Source: Acidimicrobiaceae bacterium
GTDB taxonomy: Bacteria; Actinomycetota; Acidimicrobiia; Acidimicrobiales; RAAP-2
Direction: 5' to 3'
Length of the DNA: 46,259 nt
NCBI GenBank assembly: GCA_003132205.1
Contig: PKWY01000023.1
Location: 1 to 46,259 of the forward strand
This document shows, piece after piece, positions 24,641 to 32,758 of this stretch. The notes under the pieces are model-generated. The model had not been told where the DNA came from. It saw only the letters and a list, made by a program, of their open reading frames with translations, and made no database searches. The position numbers and the translations under genes are program-made. Position 1 is the first letter of the stretch; each line of letters opens with the position of its first letter.

Positions 24641-26119
24641 ATGGCTGGGGATTCGTCGCACAAAAAAGAGCTCGGAGGGGCGAGGAAGCTCACGCTGATC
24701 GACGCCGTCGCGCAATCGGTTGGTCTGATGGGACCGGTGTTCTCGATCGCCTTCCTGGTCCCCTTGGTAGTCGGGATCATCAGCGCCTCGGGAAACGGTG
24801 CGGGCAACGCCGCCTCGCTCTCGGTATTGATCGCGGCAATTGGTGTGTTGGGACTGGGTTGGATCGTCGCTGAGTACACGAGGAAGATCCAGGCGGCCGG
24901 TTCGCTCTACGACTACGTCACCGACGGCCTCGGCGGCCGAGTGGGCAGTGCTGCCGGATGGCTGTACTACACCGGTATCCTCGCCCTGGGGGCTGGAATC
25001 CTCCCGATGATCGGCGGGACGATTCACGACGCGATCCTTTCTGAGTTCAACAAGCAGCCGTTCCCGATCTTCGTCTGGAATATCATCCTCTTTGCCTTGG
25101 TCGCGTTCATCATGTACATGGGCGTGGCACTTTCGACACGTGTGCAGCTGACGCTGGCCCTCATCTCAGTGACGGTGGTGCTGGTTTTCTCGATCTTCGT
25201 GATCATCAAGAGCGGCGGTCTCCACCACATCACGACTGGATTCTCGCCCAGCAGCTCGCCCACGCACTGGAAGGGCGTCCTCTTCGGGGTGCTCTACGGT
25301 GTGCTCTTGTTCACGGGATTCGAGACGTCGGCGAACCTCGGCGAGGAGACCGAGCACGCCCAGCGCAACATCCCGCGCGCGGTGTTGATCTCGGTACTCG
25401 CCATCACCGGGTTCTACATCATCGGTACGTTCGCGCAGGTCTCAGGCTTCCACTTCAACCTGGGCGAGATCGGAAAGAACGCCGGCGCACCTCTGTTCAC
25501 GCTCGCGGGACCTAAGTCCGCTGGTGGATTCGCCGGTGTTGGCATTCGCCGACTCGTGGAACTGGTCGTAGTCTTCGACATGATCGCGGTGTTGATTGGC
25601 TGTGCAGTCTCGGCCTCGCGGGGTGTCTTCGCCCTAGCGCGCGACGAGCGGCTGCCCAAGCAGCTGACTCGAATCTCCCAGCGAGGTACGCCCATTGGCG
25701 CGAGCAACTTCGTGCTCTTTGCCTACGCGGTGGTTATCCTGCTGGTCCTTTGGAGCACGGCGTTCGCCATTCCTCACTATCCCGAGTACGTCTCGATGTT
25801 CAGTTGGATGTCGGCCTACGGAGCCATCGCCATCGCTACCATCTACCTGCTGATCTCGATCGGAGCGCTTCGCGGTCTGCGAAGCGCCGGCAAGACCTGG
25901 CAGCTGTACTGCGCGAGCATCGTGGGTGGTTTGGTGACTGCCGCCGCCATCTTCGGAGCCATCTACAAGGTCACCGCCCCGACTGTCTACGCCCCCTACG
26001 CGGCGGCGGTGGTACTCATCGTTGGCCTCATTGCGGCGTCGGTGATGTCGAGCGCTCCAAAGGGAATCGCCGACTTCTCGGGCCTGAGCGAAGCCGAACA
26101 GGGGCCACTCAAGTTGTAG
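24641..26119 (+). CDS. APC-family amine/amino acid permease
   Basis: This 492-residue protein has about twelve transmembrane helices and APC features: the first-helix region AVAQSVGLMGPVFSIAFLVP, SGNGAGNAASLSVLI, QAAGSLYDYVTDGLGG and the mid-protein helix GVLFGVLYGVLLFTGFETSANLGEETEHAQRNIP. By context between an F420-type oxidoreductase and a P450, and near a gamma-glutamyl ligase and hydrolase, it is analogous to PuuP and probably imports the amine substrate of the cluster. The ATG at 24641 follows CGGGGGGAAA; codons upstream in the same frame are not membrane protein. A promoter is visible at 24558-24586. Confidence 0.9.
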   Translation: MAGDSSHKKELGGARKLTLIDAVAQSVGLMGPVFSIAFLVPLVVGIISASGNGAGNAASLSVLIAAIGVLGLGWIVAEYTRKIQAAGSLYDYVTDGLGGRVGSAAGWLYYTGILALGAGILPMIGGTIHDAILSEFNKQPFPIFVWNIILFALVAFIMYMGVALSTRVQLTLALISVTVVLVFSIFVIIKSGGLHHITTGFSPSSSPTHWKGVLFGVLYGVLLFTGFETSANLGEETEHAQRNIPRAVLISVLAITGFYIIGTFAQVSGFHFNLGEIGKNAGAPLFTLAGPKSAGGFAGVGIRRLVELVVVFDMIAVLIGCAVSASRGVFALARDERLPKQLTRISQRGTPIGASNFVLFAYAVVILLVLWSTAFAIPHYPEYVSMFSWMSAYGAIAIATIYLLISIGALRGLRSAGKTWQLYCASIVGGLVTAAAIFGAIYKVTAPTVYAPYAAAVVLIVGLIAASVMSSAPKGIADFSGLSEAEQGPLKL

Positions 26120-26161
26120 CGGAAGCAGCGATCGCAGGGGCACGAGGTTCGAAGGGATTCA

Positions 26162-27379
26162 GTGACCGACTTACAGCCCGTAGCGAATCTCAGCGAACGC
26201 GAGCTCAATCGCCGCGCCGAGCAATTTCCGCTCGGTGCGGCGGTGACGCTCGAAATGCTCGCCGCGCCGGACTGCGAAGTCATGCTCGACGAGTTGCGAA
26301 GGGCGGAACCGGTCTCGTGGATTCCCGACCTCGGCGGATGGCTCGTCAGCTCGCGCGAAATTGCGAGGAACCTTCTGCTGCCGCGTGGTGACGTGACGGT
26401 CCAGTCCGAGCAGAACATGGTGCGGGCCTCGCTCGGGCGCATGATGCTGACCGTCGACGCAGAAGAACACGGGCGGATGCGCGGGCCCTTCGAGCGTTCC
26501 TTTCGACCGAGAGAGGTGGAGCGACGCTTCGAGGACTATCTGCGCGAACTGAGCACGGAACTCATTGGCGGCTTCGCCTCCGAGCACGAGTTCGAGGTGG
26601 GCAGGCAGTTCGCCGCACCGTACGCCGTGCGCACGGCCGGACGAGTCCTGGGTCTGGACCTGGGTGACGTTGGACGGATCGATGGCTTCTACTCGGACTT
26701 CGCCGGCGCCATGGAGTACACGGGTGACCCCGAACCGCTTCGTCGGGCCGACGACGCGCGCTCGAAGCTCAACGAACTGCTTCGCACTCGTCTTGCGGGT
26801 TCCACCGAGTCGGATTCGCTCGCCTCCGACGTCGCGGGCGAGTCCGCTGGTGTGCTCAGCCAGGACGAGTTGGTCGCGCAGCTGAGGGTGGTGATGTTCG
26901 GGGCGATCGAGACCATTCAGGCGTCGATCATGAACACCTTGCTGCTCCTGCAGTTGAACCCCGGAGCCTACCTCGAGGTCTTGGCGGACACGTCGCTCTT
27001 CGCGGGAGCGGTCTCCGAGTCGGTCCGGTTGATCCCGCCGGTGGCTTTCGTAGAGCGGTGGACCAGAGAGTCGATCGAGCTAGGTGGGGTCGAAATCGGG
27101 CCTCGTGAGTTCGTGGGCGTGTCGGTCATCGGGGCCAATCGTGATCCATCGACATTTGATCGACCCCACGAGTTTGATGTGCATCGGGCGAACTCGCACC
27201 GGGCACTGTCCTTTTCATTTGGCGAGCACCACTGCATAGGCTTCCACCTGGCCCGGCTCCAGACGACCGTTGGACTTGAAGAGATCACCAGGCACCTGGG
27301 ACGACTCTCCATGACGGACCACAACGCGCCCGAAGGCTTCGCGTTTCGCCGTCCCTCGTTTCTTCGAATGGCGTGGTGA
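26162..27379 (+). CDS. Cytochrome P450
   Basis: This 405-residue soluble P450 has C358 in FSFGEHHCIGFHLAR as heme ligand, an ExxR helix in VSESVRLIPPVAF, and the VERWT and FGVSVIGANRDPSTFDRPHEFDVHR perf-type segments. The I helix reads MFGAIETIQ in place of the common AGxDTT, so the acid-alcohol pair is Glu-Thr; this is a known variant type. GTG at 26162 is the start. It lies 42 bases after the permease and is likely in the same operon. It is not closely similar to the P450 at 21495, so the cluster has two distinct hydroxylases. The substrate is unknown. Confidence 0.93.
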   Translation: MTDLQPVANLSERELNRRAEQFPLGAAVTLEMLAAPDCEVMLDELRRAEPVSWIPDLGGWLVSSREIARNLLLPRGDVTVQSEQNMVRASLGRMMLTVDAEEHGRMRGPFERSFRPREVERRFEDYLRELSTELIGGFASEHEFEVGRQFAAPYAVRTAGRVLGLDLGDVGRIDGFYSDFAGAMEYTGDPEPLRRADDARSKLNELLRTRLAGSTESDSLASDVAGESAGVLSQDELVAQLRVVMFGAIETIQASIMNTLLLLQLNPGAYLEVLADTSLFAGAVSESVRLIPPVAFVERWTRESIELGGVEIGPREFVGVSVIGANRDPSTFDRPHEFDVHRANSHRALSFSFGEHHCIGFHLARLQTTVGLEEITRHLGRLSMTDHNAPEGFAFRRPSFLRMAW

Positions 27380-27386
27380 CGGGCAG

Positions 27387-27746
27387 TCAGCGAGCGGCCA
27401 CCACGCCGAGGAAGAACATCGCGGAGCAGAGTAGGGGAGTCGAGACCACGAGCGCGAGCGAATAGCGCCAGTGGTGCTCGCGCAGCAGTATCGCGGGAAT
27501 GGCAAAGGCCGACGAAAACGTGGTTAAGCCGCCGCAGAAGCCCGTGAGAACGACCGAGCGCACGTTCTCGTCGACGGTTCCCACGAGCCGGTAAGCGGCC
27601 CAGCCGGCCACGGCGCAGCCCAGGGCATTCGCGAAGGCGGTGGCCCAGGGCCGCCGCGTGGGATGGTGGCGACGGACGCCGTATTCGAGGAGATAGCGAA
27701 CGACGCATCCGGCGGCACCGGCGAGGGTGACGAGAAGAAGATTCAC
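27387..27746 (-). CDS. crcB: Fluoride channel FluC/CrcB, subunit 1
   Basis: This 119-residue protein with four transmembrane helices is a FluC-family fluoride exporter channel. The pore signature GFCGGLTTFSSAF lies mid-protein, with the N-terminal GAAGCVVRYLL and FANALGCAVAGWAAY segments. Fluc proteins form antiparallel dimers that expel fluoride. A second paralogous gene overlaps its start by four bases, a pairing typical of heterodimeric channels in Gram-positive bacteria. Confidence 0.93.
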   Translation of the reverse strand: MNLLLVTLAGAAGCVVRYLLEYGVRRHHPTRRPWATAFANALGCAVAGWAAYRLVGTVDENVRSVVLTGFCGGLTTFSSAFAIPAILLREHHWRYSLALVVSTPLLCSAMFFLGVVAAR

Positions 27747-28195
27747 CGGTGACCCTTCCTAATACCGAGCCAGCCGGCTGCGACGCCGCTCAGCACCGCG
27801 AGAACGGCGACCATCAGGCTCGCGGGCACCGATTGATGCCAGATCTGGGACAGGCTCACGAACAGCGAGGAGTACGAGGTAAACCCGCCGAAGAACCCCG
27901 TGATGACGAGAAGCCTGGTCAAGTCGTTGGGATCGTGGTTCTTGAGCGGGCCCCTGAGGATTCGGGTGGCCAGATAGACGCCCGCGATGTTGAGTATCTC
28001 GAGGATCCAGGGAACATGCCCCCACCAGTTCATGAGCCCGTTGTGGGGGACCGCGCCGATAAGGGTTTCGAACCGATTGTTGTCCTGGATTCGAAGGGCG
28101 AGAGCGCGAAGAAGGGTTCCAACTCCTCCTCCTAGCGCCACGGACGCGGCGGCCAGAGTCAACTGCTTCGGAGTAAGGGTGATGTTCGCGCGCAT
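27743..28195 (-). CDS. crcB: Fluoride channel FluC/CrcB, subunit 2
   Basis: This 150-residue paralogue of the adjacent channel has four hydrophobic segments and the pore motif GFFGGFTSYSSLF. It carries a longer loop (about residues 38-65, DNNRFETLIG through WGHVPWILE) than subunit 1. It is read first and its stop overlaps the start of subunit 1, so the pair is co-translated. I searched the upstream minus-strand sequence for a fluoride riboswitch core and did not find a convincing one. Confidence 0.92.
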   Translation of the reverse strand: MRANITLTPKQLTLAAASVALGGGVGTLLRALALRIQDNNRFETLIGAVPHNGLMNWWGHVPWILEILNIAGVYLATRILRGPLKNHDPNDLTRLLVITGFFGGFTSYSSLFVSLSQIWHQSVPASLMVAVLAVLSGVAAGWLGIRKGHR

Positions 28196-28608
28196 CAGTG
28201 ATTCGAAACTACTAGAACACCCGGCAATTCACGGTCTCCCCCTGACAAGGACCACGAAAGATATCCACGGTGCCACTCGTCGATGACCACTTGGTGAAGT
28301 ATCTCTTGCCTCTCAATAGCCGCGGCCCGGCTCCTTCTTCCGCTCGCAGACAAGCGGAGCTTGACTGGGCTTCTCCAGGGTTAAATCGGCTGCGCGAATC
28401 GCCATCACGGGAGCGCCAGTACGACAACATCCCAGGCCTCGAACTGTTGGCGGCCACGAACCCTCACCGGAGCCACGCTGGGCACGCCGTTCGCGGAGAG
28501 TGGGAGAGCGGTATTTCAAGGGAAACCCGGGATCCGTCAATATTTGCATAACTTTACATAACGTACATTATCGGCGTTAGTGATCGAATTACTTGTTATA
28601 CTCATTTC
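28196..28608. other. 413-base spacer without a supported gene
   Basis: This is the only long gap in the window. Short frames exist on both strands, but none has a ribosome binding site, family resemblance or consistent codon use. A perfect 6-bp stem (TCCGCT/AGCGGA, loop of 8) lies at about 28337-28356. The last 60 bases are AT-rich and hold the promoter of the next gene. I could not identify an RNA family, insertion sequence or fluoride riboswitch in it. Confidence 0.5.
28597..28602 (+). promoter_or_regulatory. Leaderless-type -10 hexamer of the small secreted-protein gene
   Basis: TATACT, close to the -10 consensus, ends six bases before the ATG at 28609. No ribosome binding site is present. 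The AT-rich stretch 28539-28600 upstream would ease melting. Confidence 0.55.
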
Positions 28609-29007
28609 ATGCGTCGGCTTCTCTGTGCTGCTCTGTTTGTAGCCTCCAGCATTGGTATCTACATGGTTCCTGCTGGGGCTGATTCGGTGACGCCCGCAAA
28701 AGTTACGCTTTCATTTGATTACAGCGACAATAATTCTGCCGCGTCCGCGAGCAACGGAACGTTCAACGTCATCGTGGACGTGCTTCCTGGGCACACGTCG
28801 GGCGCCGTAAGGATTGTGGCGAGCTCTCCTGACGGACTGACGTCAGATGACCTGGTCTGCACCTACCAATCGGTGGCCAAGAGCCAGGTCGAGTGCGCCT
28901 TCAACTTCACCTCGAGCGGCGTCTGGTCGGTCCGCGCCCAGTACGCAACCTCCCCCAAAGACGACGTCAGCGCAGTGGCCAAGACCAACTTGCGAGTCGG
29001 ACTCTGA
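28609..29007 (+). CDS. Small secreted protein of unknown function
   Basis: This 132-residue protein has a clear signal peptide (MRRLL, hydrophobic core to about residue 20, likely cut after AGA near residue 24). The mature part is beta-rich with two cysteines, in DDLVCTYQS and SQVECAFNF, spaced for a disulfide, and looks like a single immunoglobulin-like domain. I recognise no family. The promoter is visible directly at the start codon. Confidence 0.75.
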   Translation: MRRLLCAALFVASSIGIYMVPAGADSVTPAKVTLSFDYSDNNSAASASNGTFNVIVDVLPGHTSGAVRIVASSPDGLTSDDLVCTYQSVAKSQVECAFNFTSSGVWSVRAQYATSPKDDVSAVAKTNLRVGL

Positions 29008-29184
29008 TTGAGCCCATCTGAGCGCCTGGAGTTCCGGGTGCTGTGGGGAGATGTGTTCAAGGGTCTCGAGCAGGAGATCGTCCTCGCCTACGACGTTGAC
29101 GAGGCTCTGGTGATCGCCCACGAGCTTCGGCCCGATCTGCCGCGACCTCGTACGGCCTACCTCGTGGGCCACACCTCTTCCTGA
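29008..29184 (+). CDS. Possible 58-residue protein
   Basis: A TTG codon directly follows the stop of the secreted protein and opens a 58-residue frame ending in TGA. Codon third positions are strongly G or C, as in real genes of this window, and the product is balanced: SPSERLEFRVLWGD, then an acidic helix-like EIVLAYDVDEALVIAHEL and RPRTAYLVGHTSS. GTG 29038, with GGAG about seven bases upstream, is an alternative start giving 48 residues. No family is recognised. Its end carries the promoter of the SDR gene. Confidence 0.4.
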   Translation: MSPSERLEFRVLWGDVFKGLEQEIVLAYDVDEALVIAHELRPDLPRPRTAYLVGHTSS

Positions 29185-29193
29185 CCACTCGCC

Positions 29194-29199
29194 TACACT
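29194..29199 (+). promoter_or_regulatory. Leaderless-type -10 hexamer of the SDR gene
   Basis: TACACT, the same hexamer as at 7175-7180, ends six bases before the ATG at 29206, with no Shine-Dalgarno sequence. Confidence 0.5.
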
Positions 29200-29205
29200 T
29201 CGCCC

Positions 29206-29973
29206 ATGAACTCTCTGTTTGACGTAACGGGCAAAGTGGTACTCGTCACCGGCGGTAGCCGCGGGATCGGTGAGATGATCGCGCGCGGTTTTGTCGACGC
29301 CGGCGCCAAGGTCTACATCTCGTCGCGCAAGGCTGCGGTCTGCGACGCTCTGGCGAAGGAGCTGAGCGAGCACGGCGAGTGCATCTCGTTGCCCGCGGAC
29401 CTGTCGACCGAGGCCGAATGCCAGCGGCTCGCCGGCGAGATTGCGAGCCGTGAGCACCATCTCGACGTCCTCGTCAACAACGCCGGAGCCACCTGGGGGG
29501 CCCCGATGTCAGAGTACGACGAGGCCGCCTTCGAGAGGGTCCTCGCCCTCAACGTGAAGGGCGTGTTCCATCTGACGAAATTCCTGCGTGCGCTCCTCGA
29601 AGCCAAGGGCAGCGCGGAGAGCCCGTCACGCGTCATCAACATCGGATCGATCGACGGCATCAAGGTGCCCGCGATGGAAACGTACGCCTACTCGGCATCG
29701 AAAGCCGCGGTGCACCAGCTCACCCGCCATCTGGCGAAGGCCATGGCGCCCAACGTCACCGTCAACGCAATCGCCCCCGGACCATTCGAATCAAAGATGA
29801 TGAAGTCCACGCTCGACGCCTTTCGCGACAGCATCGCCGCCGCGGCGCCGATGAAGCGCATCGGACGCCCCTCGGACATGGCGGGCACCGCCATCTTCCT
29901 GGCGTCGCCAGCGGCGAGCTACATCACCGGGGTGATACTTCCCGTTGATGGCGGCATCTCCACCGTGATGTAG
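29206..29973 (+). CDS. Short-chain dehydrogenase/reductase
   Basis: This 255-residue classical SDR has the cofactor loop TGGSRGIGEMIA at about residues 15-26, NNAGATWG, the catalytic serine in INIGSIDG, the Y-x3-K pair in YAYSASKAAVHQL, and the C-terminal GVILPVDGGIST. The family oxidises alcohols or reduces ketones with NAD(P)H; the Arg after the first Ser in GGSRGIG is often seen with NADPH. Substrate is unknown. The 3' end is five bases from the convergent htrA gene. Confidence 0.93.
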   Translation: MNSLFDVTGKVVLVTGGSRGIGEMIARGFVDAGAKVYISSRKAAVCDALAKELSEHGECISLPADLSTEAECQRLAGEIASREHHLDVLVNNAGATWGAPMSEYDEAAFERVLALNVKGVFHLTKFLRALLEAKGSAESPSRVINIGSIDGIKVPAMETYAYSASKAAVHQLTRHLAKAMAPNVTVNAIAPGPFESKMMKSTLDAFRDSIAAAAPMKRIGRPSDMAGTAIFLASPAASYITGVILPVDGGISTVM

Positions 29974-29978
29974 CCGCG

Positions 29979-31343
29979 CTAGCCGCTCTTGGGCTGGGTG
30001 CCGAGCGTCACCTTCAGCGTGATGGTCTTGGTGCCACGCACGAGCTTGAGCGATATCTCGTCCCCGGGACGCAGCGCGGAGACGATGCTCGAGACGTCCT
30101 GGGCACTGTTGACGGTGGTTCCGTTGATGCCGATGATGATGTCGCCCTGGTGCACGCCGGCCTTCGCGGCCCCGGTGCCGGAGATCACGCTCATCACGAC
30201 CGCTCCGTAGGACACCGAGAAGCCGTATTCGGCCTGCAGGGCCGCGTTCATCGAGGAGATCTCGACACCGATGAACGCACCGTGGCTGACGACGCTCTCG
30301 CCCGCCTTCAACGACTTCAGCAGCGATTGGATCGTGGCGACGGGAATCGCGAAGCCGATGTTCTGGGCGCTCGTGCCGTCGGACAACGTTCCAGCGACCG
30401 CGGTGTTCATCCCAACGACGTCACCTCGCGAGTCGAGCAGTGGGCCGCCGGAGTTTCCGGGGTTGATCGCCGCATCTGTTTGGATCATGTTGTTGAGGGT
30501 CTCGGAGGAAGAGGTCGTTCCCGCCGTCACCGTTCGACCCAGCGCCGAAACGATTCCCGACGTCACGGTTGGAGTGCCCGCAGCGAGGCCCAGGGCGTTG
30601 CCAATGGCGACCACCTCATCACCGGCGACGAGCAGGTTGGAGTTGCCGAAGGTCACGGTCGGGAGGTTCTTCGCCTTGTCGATCTGGATGAGGGCGACGT
30701 CATCGATCGGATTGGTGCCAATAAGGGTGGCCTTGAGGCTTTTCGTCGTTCCGGTCTGGGTCACCGTGATCGAGCCCCCGTTGACCGCGGCGGCGATGAC
30801 GTGGTTGTTGGTGACGACGAGGCCGTTCGACGTGAGGATCATGCCGGTGCCTTGATCCTCTTGCCCACTCCCCTTCACGTCGATGGAGACGACCGAAGGC
30901 TGGACCTTCTCGACGAGTTTGGGAACGCTGAGTCCGCTTCGCAGCACCGCCGCGCCAGGAGCGGCGCTGACTTCGTTGATCGTTATGCCATCGTTGCTGC
31001 TCGACGACTGGGAGCTGAAATGACCGGCGAGACCGCCCACAAGAGCGGCGACGAGGAGAAGGGAAATCCGTGTTGACCAGGGGGCTCGTCCGGACTTACC
31101 TTGTGAAGCCAGAGGGACGTCGTCGATGATCGGCGGCGACACCGCGACGGGCTCATGGAACAGTTCGTGGCTCGCATTGGCCGAAGTCTCGTCCGGGGTC
31201 TCGTGCGGAGATTCACTTGAAGTCTCGGGCGTGTCATGATCCACTGGGTCGAAGGCCTGGGCGGCGATGGACGTTGCCGCCTGCTTCTCAGGTGTTGGCT
31301 CTACGGGAGTCTCTTCGTTGTCTTCAGTTGGCTCGTTGCTCAC
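29979..31343 (-). CDS. HtrA/DegP-like membrane-anchored serine protease with PDZ domain
   Basis: This 454-residue protein has a long acidic, Pro/Glu/Thr-rich cytoplasmic N terminus (residues 1-85), one transmembrane helix at about 92-108, a trypsin-like domain at about 140-325 and a C-terminal PDZ domain at about 350-450. The triad is H181 (TNNHVIAA), D215 (NPIDDVALIQ) and S298 (INPGNSGGPL). The family degrades or refolds misfolded proteins outside the cytoplasmic membrane. GTG 31343 has a TANNNT hexamer six bases upstream. The divergent neighbour is the repeat-rich protein. Confidence 0.93.
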   Translation of the reverse strand: MSNEPTEDNEETPVEPTPEKQAATSIAAQAFDPVDHDTPETSSESPHETPDETSANASHELFHEPVAVSPPIIDDVPLASQGKSGRAPWSTRISLLLVAALVGGLAGHFSSQSSSSNDGITINEVSAAPGAAVLRSGLSVPKLVEKVQPSVVSIDVKGSGQEDQGTGMILTSNGLVVTNNHVIAAAVNGGSITVTQTGTTKSLKATLIGTNPIDDVALIQIDKAKNLPTVTFGNSNLLVAGDEVVAIGNALGLAAGTPTVTSGIVSALGRTVTAGTTSSSETLNNMIQTDAAINPGNSGGPLLDSRGDVVGMNTAVAGTLSDGTSAQNIGFAIPVATIQSLLKSLKAGESVVSHGAFIGVEISSMNAALQAEYGFSVSYGAVVMSVISGTGAAKAGVHQGDIIIGINGTTVNSAQDVSSIVSALRPGDEISLKLVRGTKTITLKVTLGTQPKSG

Positions 31344-31349
31344 GACGCC

Positions 31350-31355
31350 ATGCTA
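31350..31355 (-). promoter_or_regulatory. Leaderless-type -10 hexamer of the htrA-like gene
   Basis: On the minus strand TAGCAT ends six bases before the GTG at 31343, with no ribosome binding site, supporting a leaderless GTG start. Confidence 0.4.
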
Positions 31356-31429
31356 TGCAACGCAATCTAAGTTTGGTCTAAAAGTGAGTGAAATATTTGC
31401 TCTTTTCAAACCGACTAGATTGGTTGCCT

Positions 31430-32758
31430 ATGTCCCGTCGGATTGAGATCGAAATCACCAGCATTAACGGGGACGTCGCCACGTGGCGTGCCGCGGGAGC
31501 GAAACTCCCAAAGGGCGTGCTGAGCACGACCCTCGTGCCGGGCGGCCCAATCGTTGGCACCGTCTATCGTGCCGACGTTGAGCAGTTCATGGAAGGCATG
31601 GAGATCCTCGCGGTATTGCCGGCGAAGACTGCCTCGCCGCTCGATCCCCGACATGAGCGAGTCGAGTTGATTCCGACGGCCAAGCAGGGTCCAGATGTCG
31701 TTGTCACCTACGCTCCCAAGGGACGCGGCGGCAGTCGCCGCGAAGGTGGCCGCGATGGCGAAGGTCGTCGCGACGCCACGAAGCGCCCCGCTGGGCGTCC
31801 CCAGTCGAAGGAACGTACGCCTGGGGAATCATCTCGTCCCGAGCGCGGTCCGCGTACTGAGCGACCCGCCCGCAGCACCGAGGGACCGGCCCGCAGCACC
31901 GAGCGACCCGCTCGCAGCACTGAGCGACCTGCTCGTAGTTCTGAGCGTCCCGCTCGCGGAGGTCGCCCTGAGCGCCATGCGGGTCCCGTCGCGCCGCCAA
32001 TGACGACCACCTACCGCAACGCGCTTCTCGCCACCCTCTCCCCCGAGCAGTTGCCCGTCGCCGAGCAGTTGCTGCGCGGCGGGATGCCCGCAGTTCGCAC
32101 GGCCGTTGCCGAACAGAACAAGAACGCGACCAGCCAGGGCCGTCCGACGATCGATCCGGGAACCATCGAGCGCATCGCCGAAGACCTCTTGGCCAAGACC
32201 AATCTGGCCCTCTGGAAGGACAAGGCTGCCGGCGCGATTGGCGCAGGACGTGAACTTCGACTGCGTGACCTCCGCGCTGTTGTCACCGCTGCGAAGACGG
32301 TCTCGCTTGATGAAGAGGCCCGCACGCAGCTCAAGGAGCTTCAGTCGAGCCTTAGCGCACGCCTCGAGATCTTGCGCACGCAGTGGAACGAGAAATTAGA
32401 GGCCGCCGTAGCGTCGAAGAACGTTCCCGAGGCCCTGCGTCTCGTGGCGCGGCCTCCGGACATGTCCACGCGAGTCAGTGCGGAGATGGCTGTCAAGGTC
32501 GTCGAAATCACCTCAGAGGCGCTGACAGCCGATCTCGACGTCGCGAAGTGGCAAGAGATCGTCAACTTGACCGTCGATACCTCGATACGTCGCAACGTGA
32601 AGCCTCACGGCATTCCGAATGACGACGCCTGCAAGACGATGGCCGTGAAGAACGCCGGAGCGATCCCTGAATTCGCAAAGTTGCTCGGGATGAAGGTTCC
32701 GCCACCGCCACCGCCCACGCGCACGCCGCGCCGCACGCCTAACCGGCGCGCATCGTAA
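31430..32758 (+). CDS. Basic repeat-containing protein of unknown function
   Basis: This 442-residue protein has three parts. Residues 1-90 are a beta-rich N-terminal domain starting SRRIEIEITSINGDVATWR. Residues 100-190 are a basic low-complexity tract rich in Arg, Pro, Ser and Glu, including five heptad-like repeats (ERPARST type). Residues about 195-420 are helical, and the protein ends in a Pro stretch and an RRTPNRR tail. The basic tract suggests nucleic acid or ribosome contact, but I recognise no family. ATG 31430 begins the folded domain; GTG 31388 in the same frame would add 14 hydrophobic residues that look unrelated. TAGATT at 31416-31421 is a possible -10. Its 3' end overlaps the convergent GNAT gene by 20 bases. 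Confidence 0.75.
   Translation: MSRRIEIEITSINGDVATWRAAGAKLPKGVLSTTLVPGGPIVGTVYRADVEQFMEGMEILAVLPAKTASPLDPRHERVELIPTAKQGPDVVVTYAPKGRGGSRREGGRDGEGRRDATKRPAGRPQSKERTPGESSRPERGPRTERPARSTEGPARSTERPARSTERPARSSERPARGGRPERHAGPVAPPMTTTYRNALLATLSPEQLPVAEQLLRGGMPAVRTAVAEQNKNATSQGRPTIDPGTIERIAEDLLAKTNLALWKDKAAGAIGAGRELRLRDLRAVVTAAKTVSLDEEARTQLKELQSSLSARLEILRTQWNEKLEAAVASKNVPEALRLVARPPDMSTRVSAEMAVKVVEITSEALTADLDVAKWQEIVNLTVDTSIRRNVKPHGIPNDDACKTMAVKNAGAIPEFAKLLGMKVPPPPPPTRTPRRTPNRRAS
31859..31963 (+). repeat. Five tandem 21-base coding repeats
   Basis: Five in-frame 21-base units encode ERPARST, EGPARST, ERPARST, ERPARSS and ERPARGG. Synonymous differences between units show that the peptide is conserved more tightly than the DNA, so the repeat is probably selected at protein level. 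Confidence 0.85.

Noticed and set aside
28212..28551. Overlapping short frames (81, 93 and 78 residues) in the spacer
   Set aside because: They overlap each other on both strands, lack start signals and have no recognisable family or coding bias.
28196..28560. Fluoride riboswitch upstream of the FluC genes
   Set aside because: I looked on the minus strand for the crcB-motif core (GATG...TTCGCC pairing and the pseudoknot) and found only partial matches in the wrong order.
31859..31963. CRISPR-like array
   Set aside because: The 21-base repeats are contiguous, in frame and have no spacers; they encode a peptide repeat.
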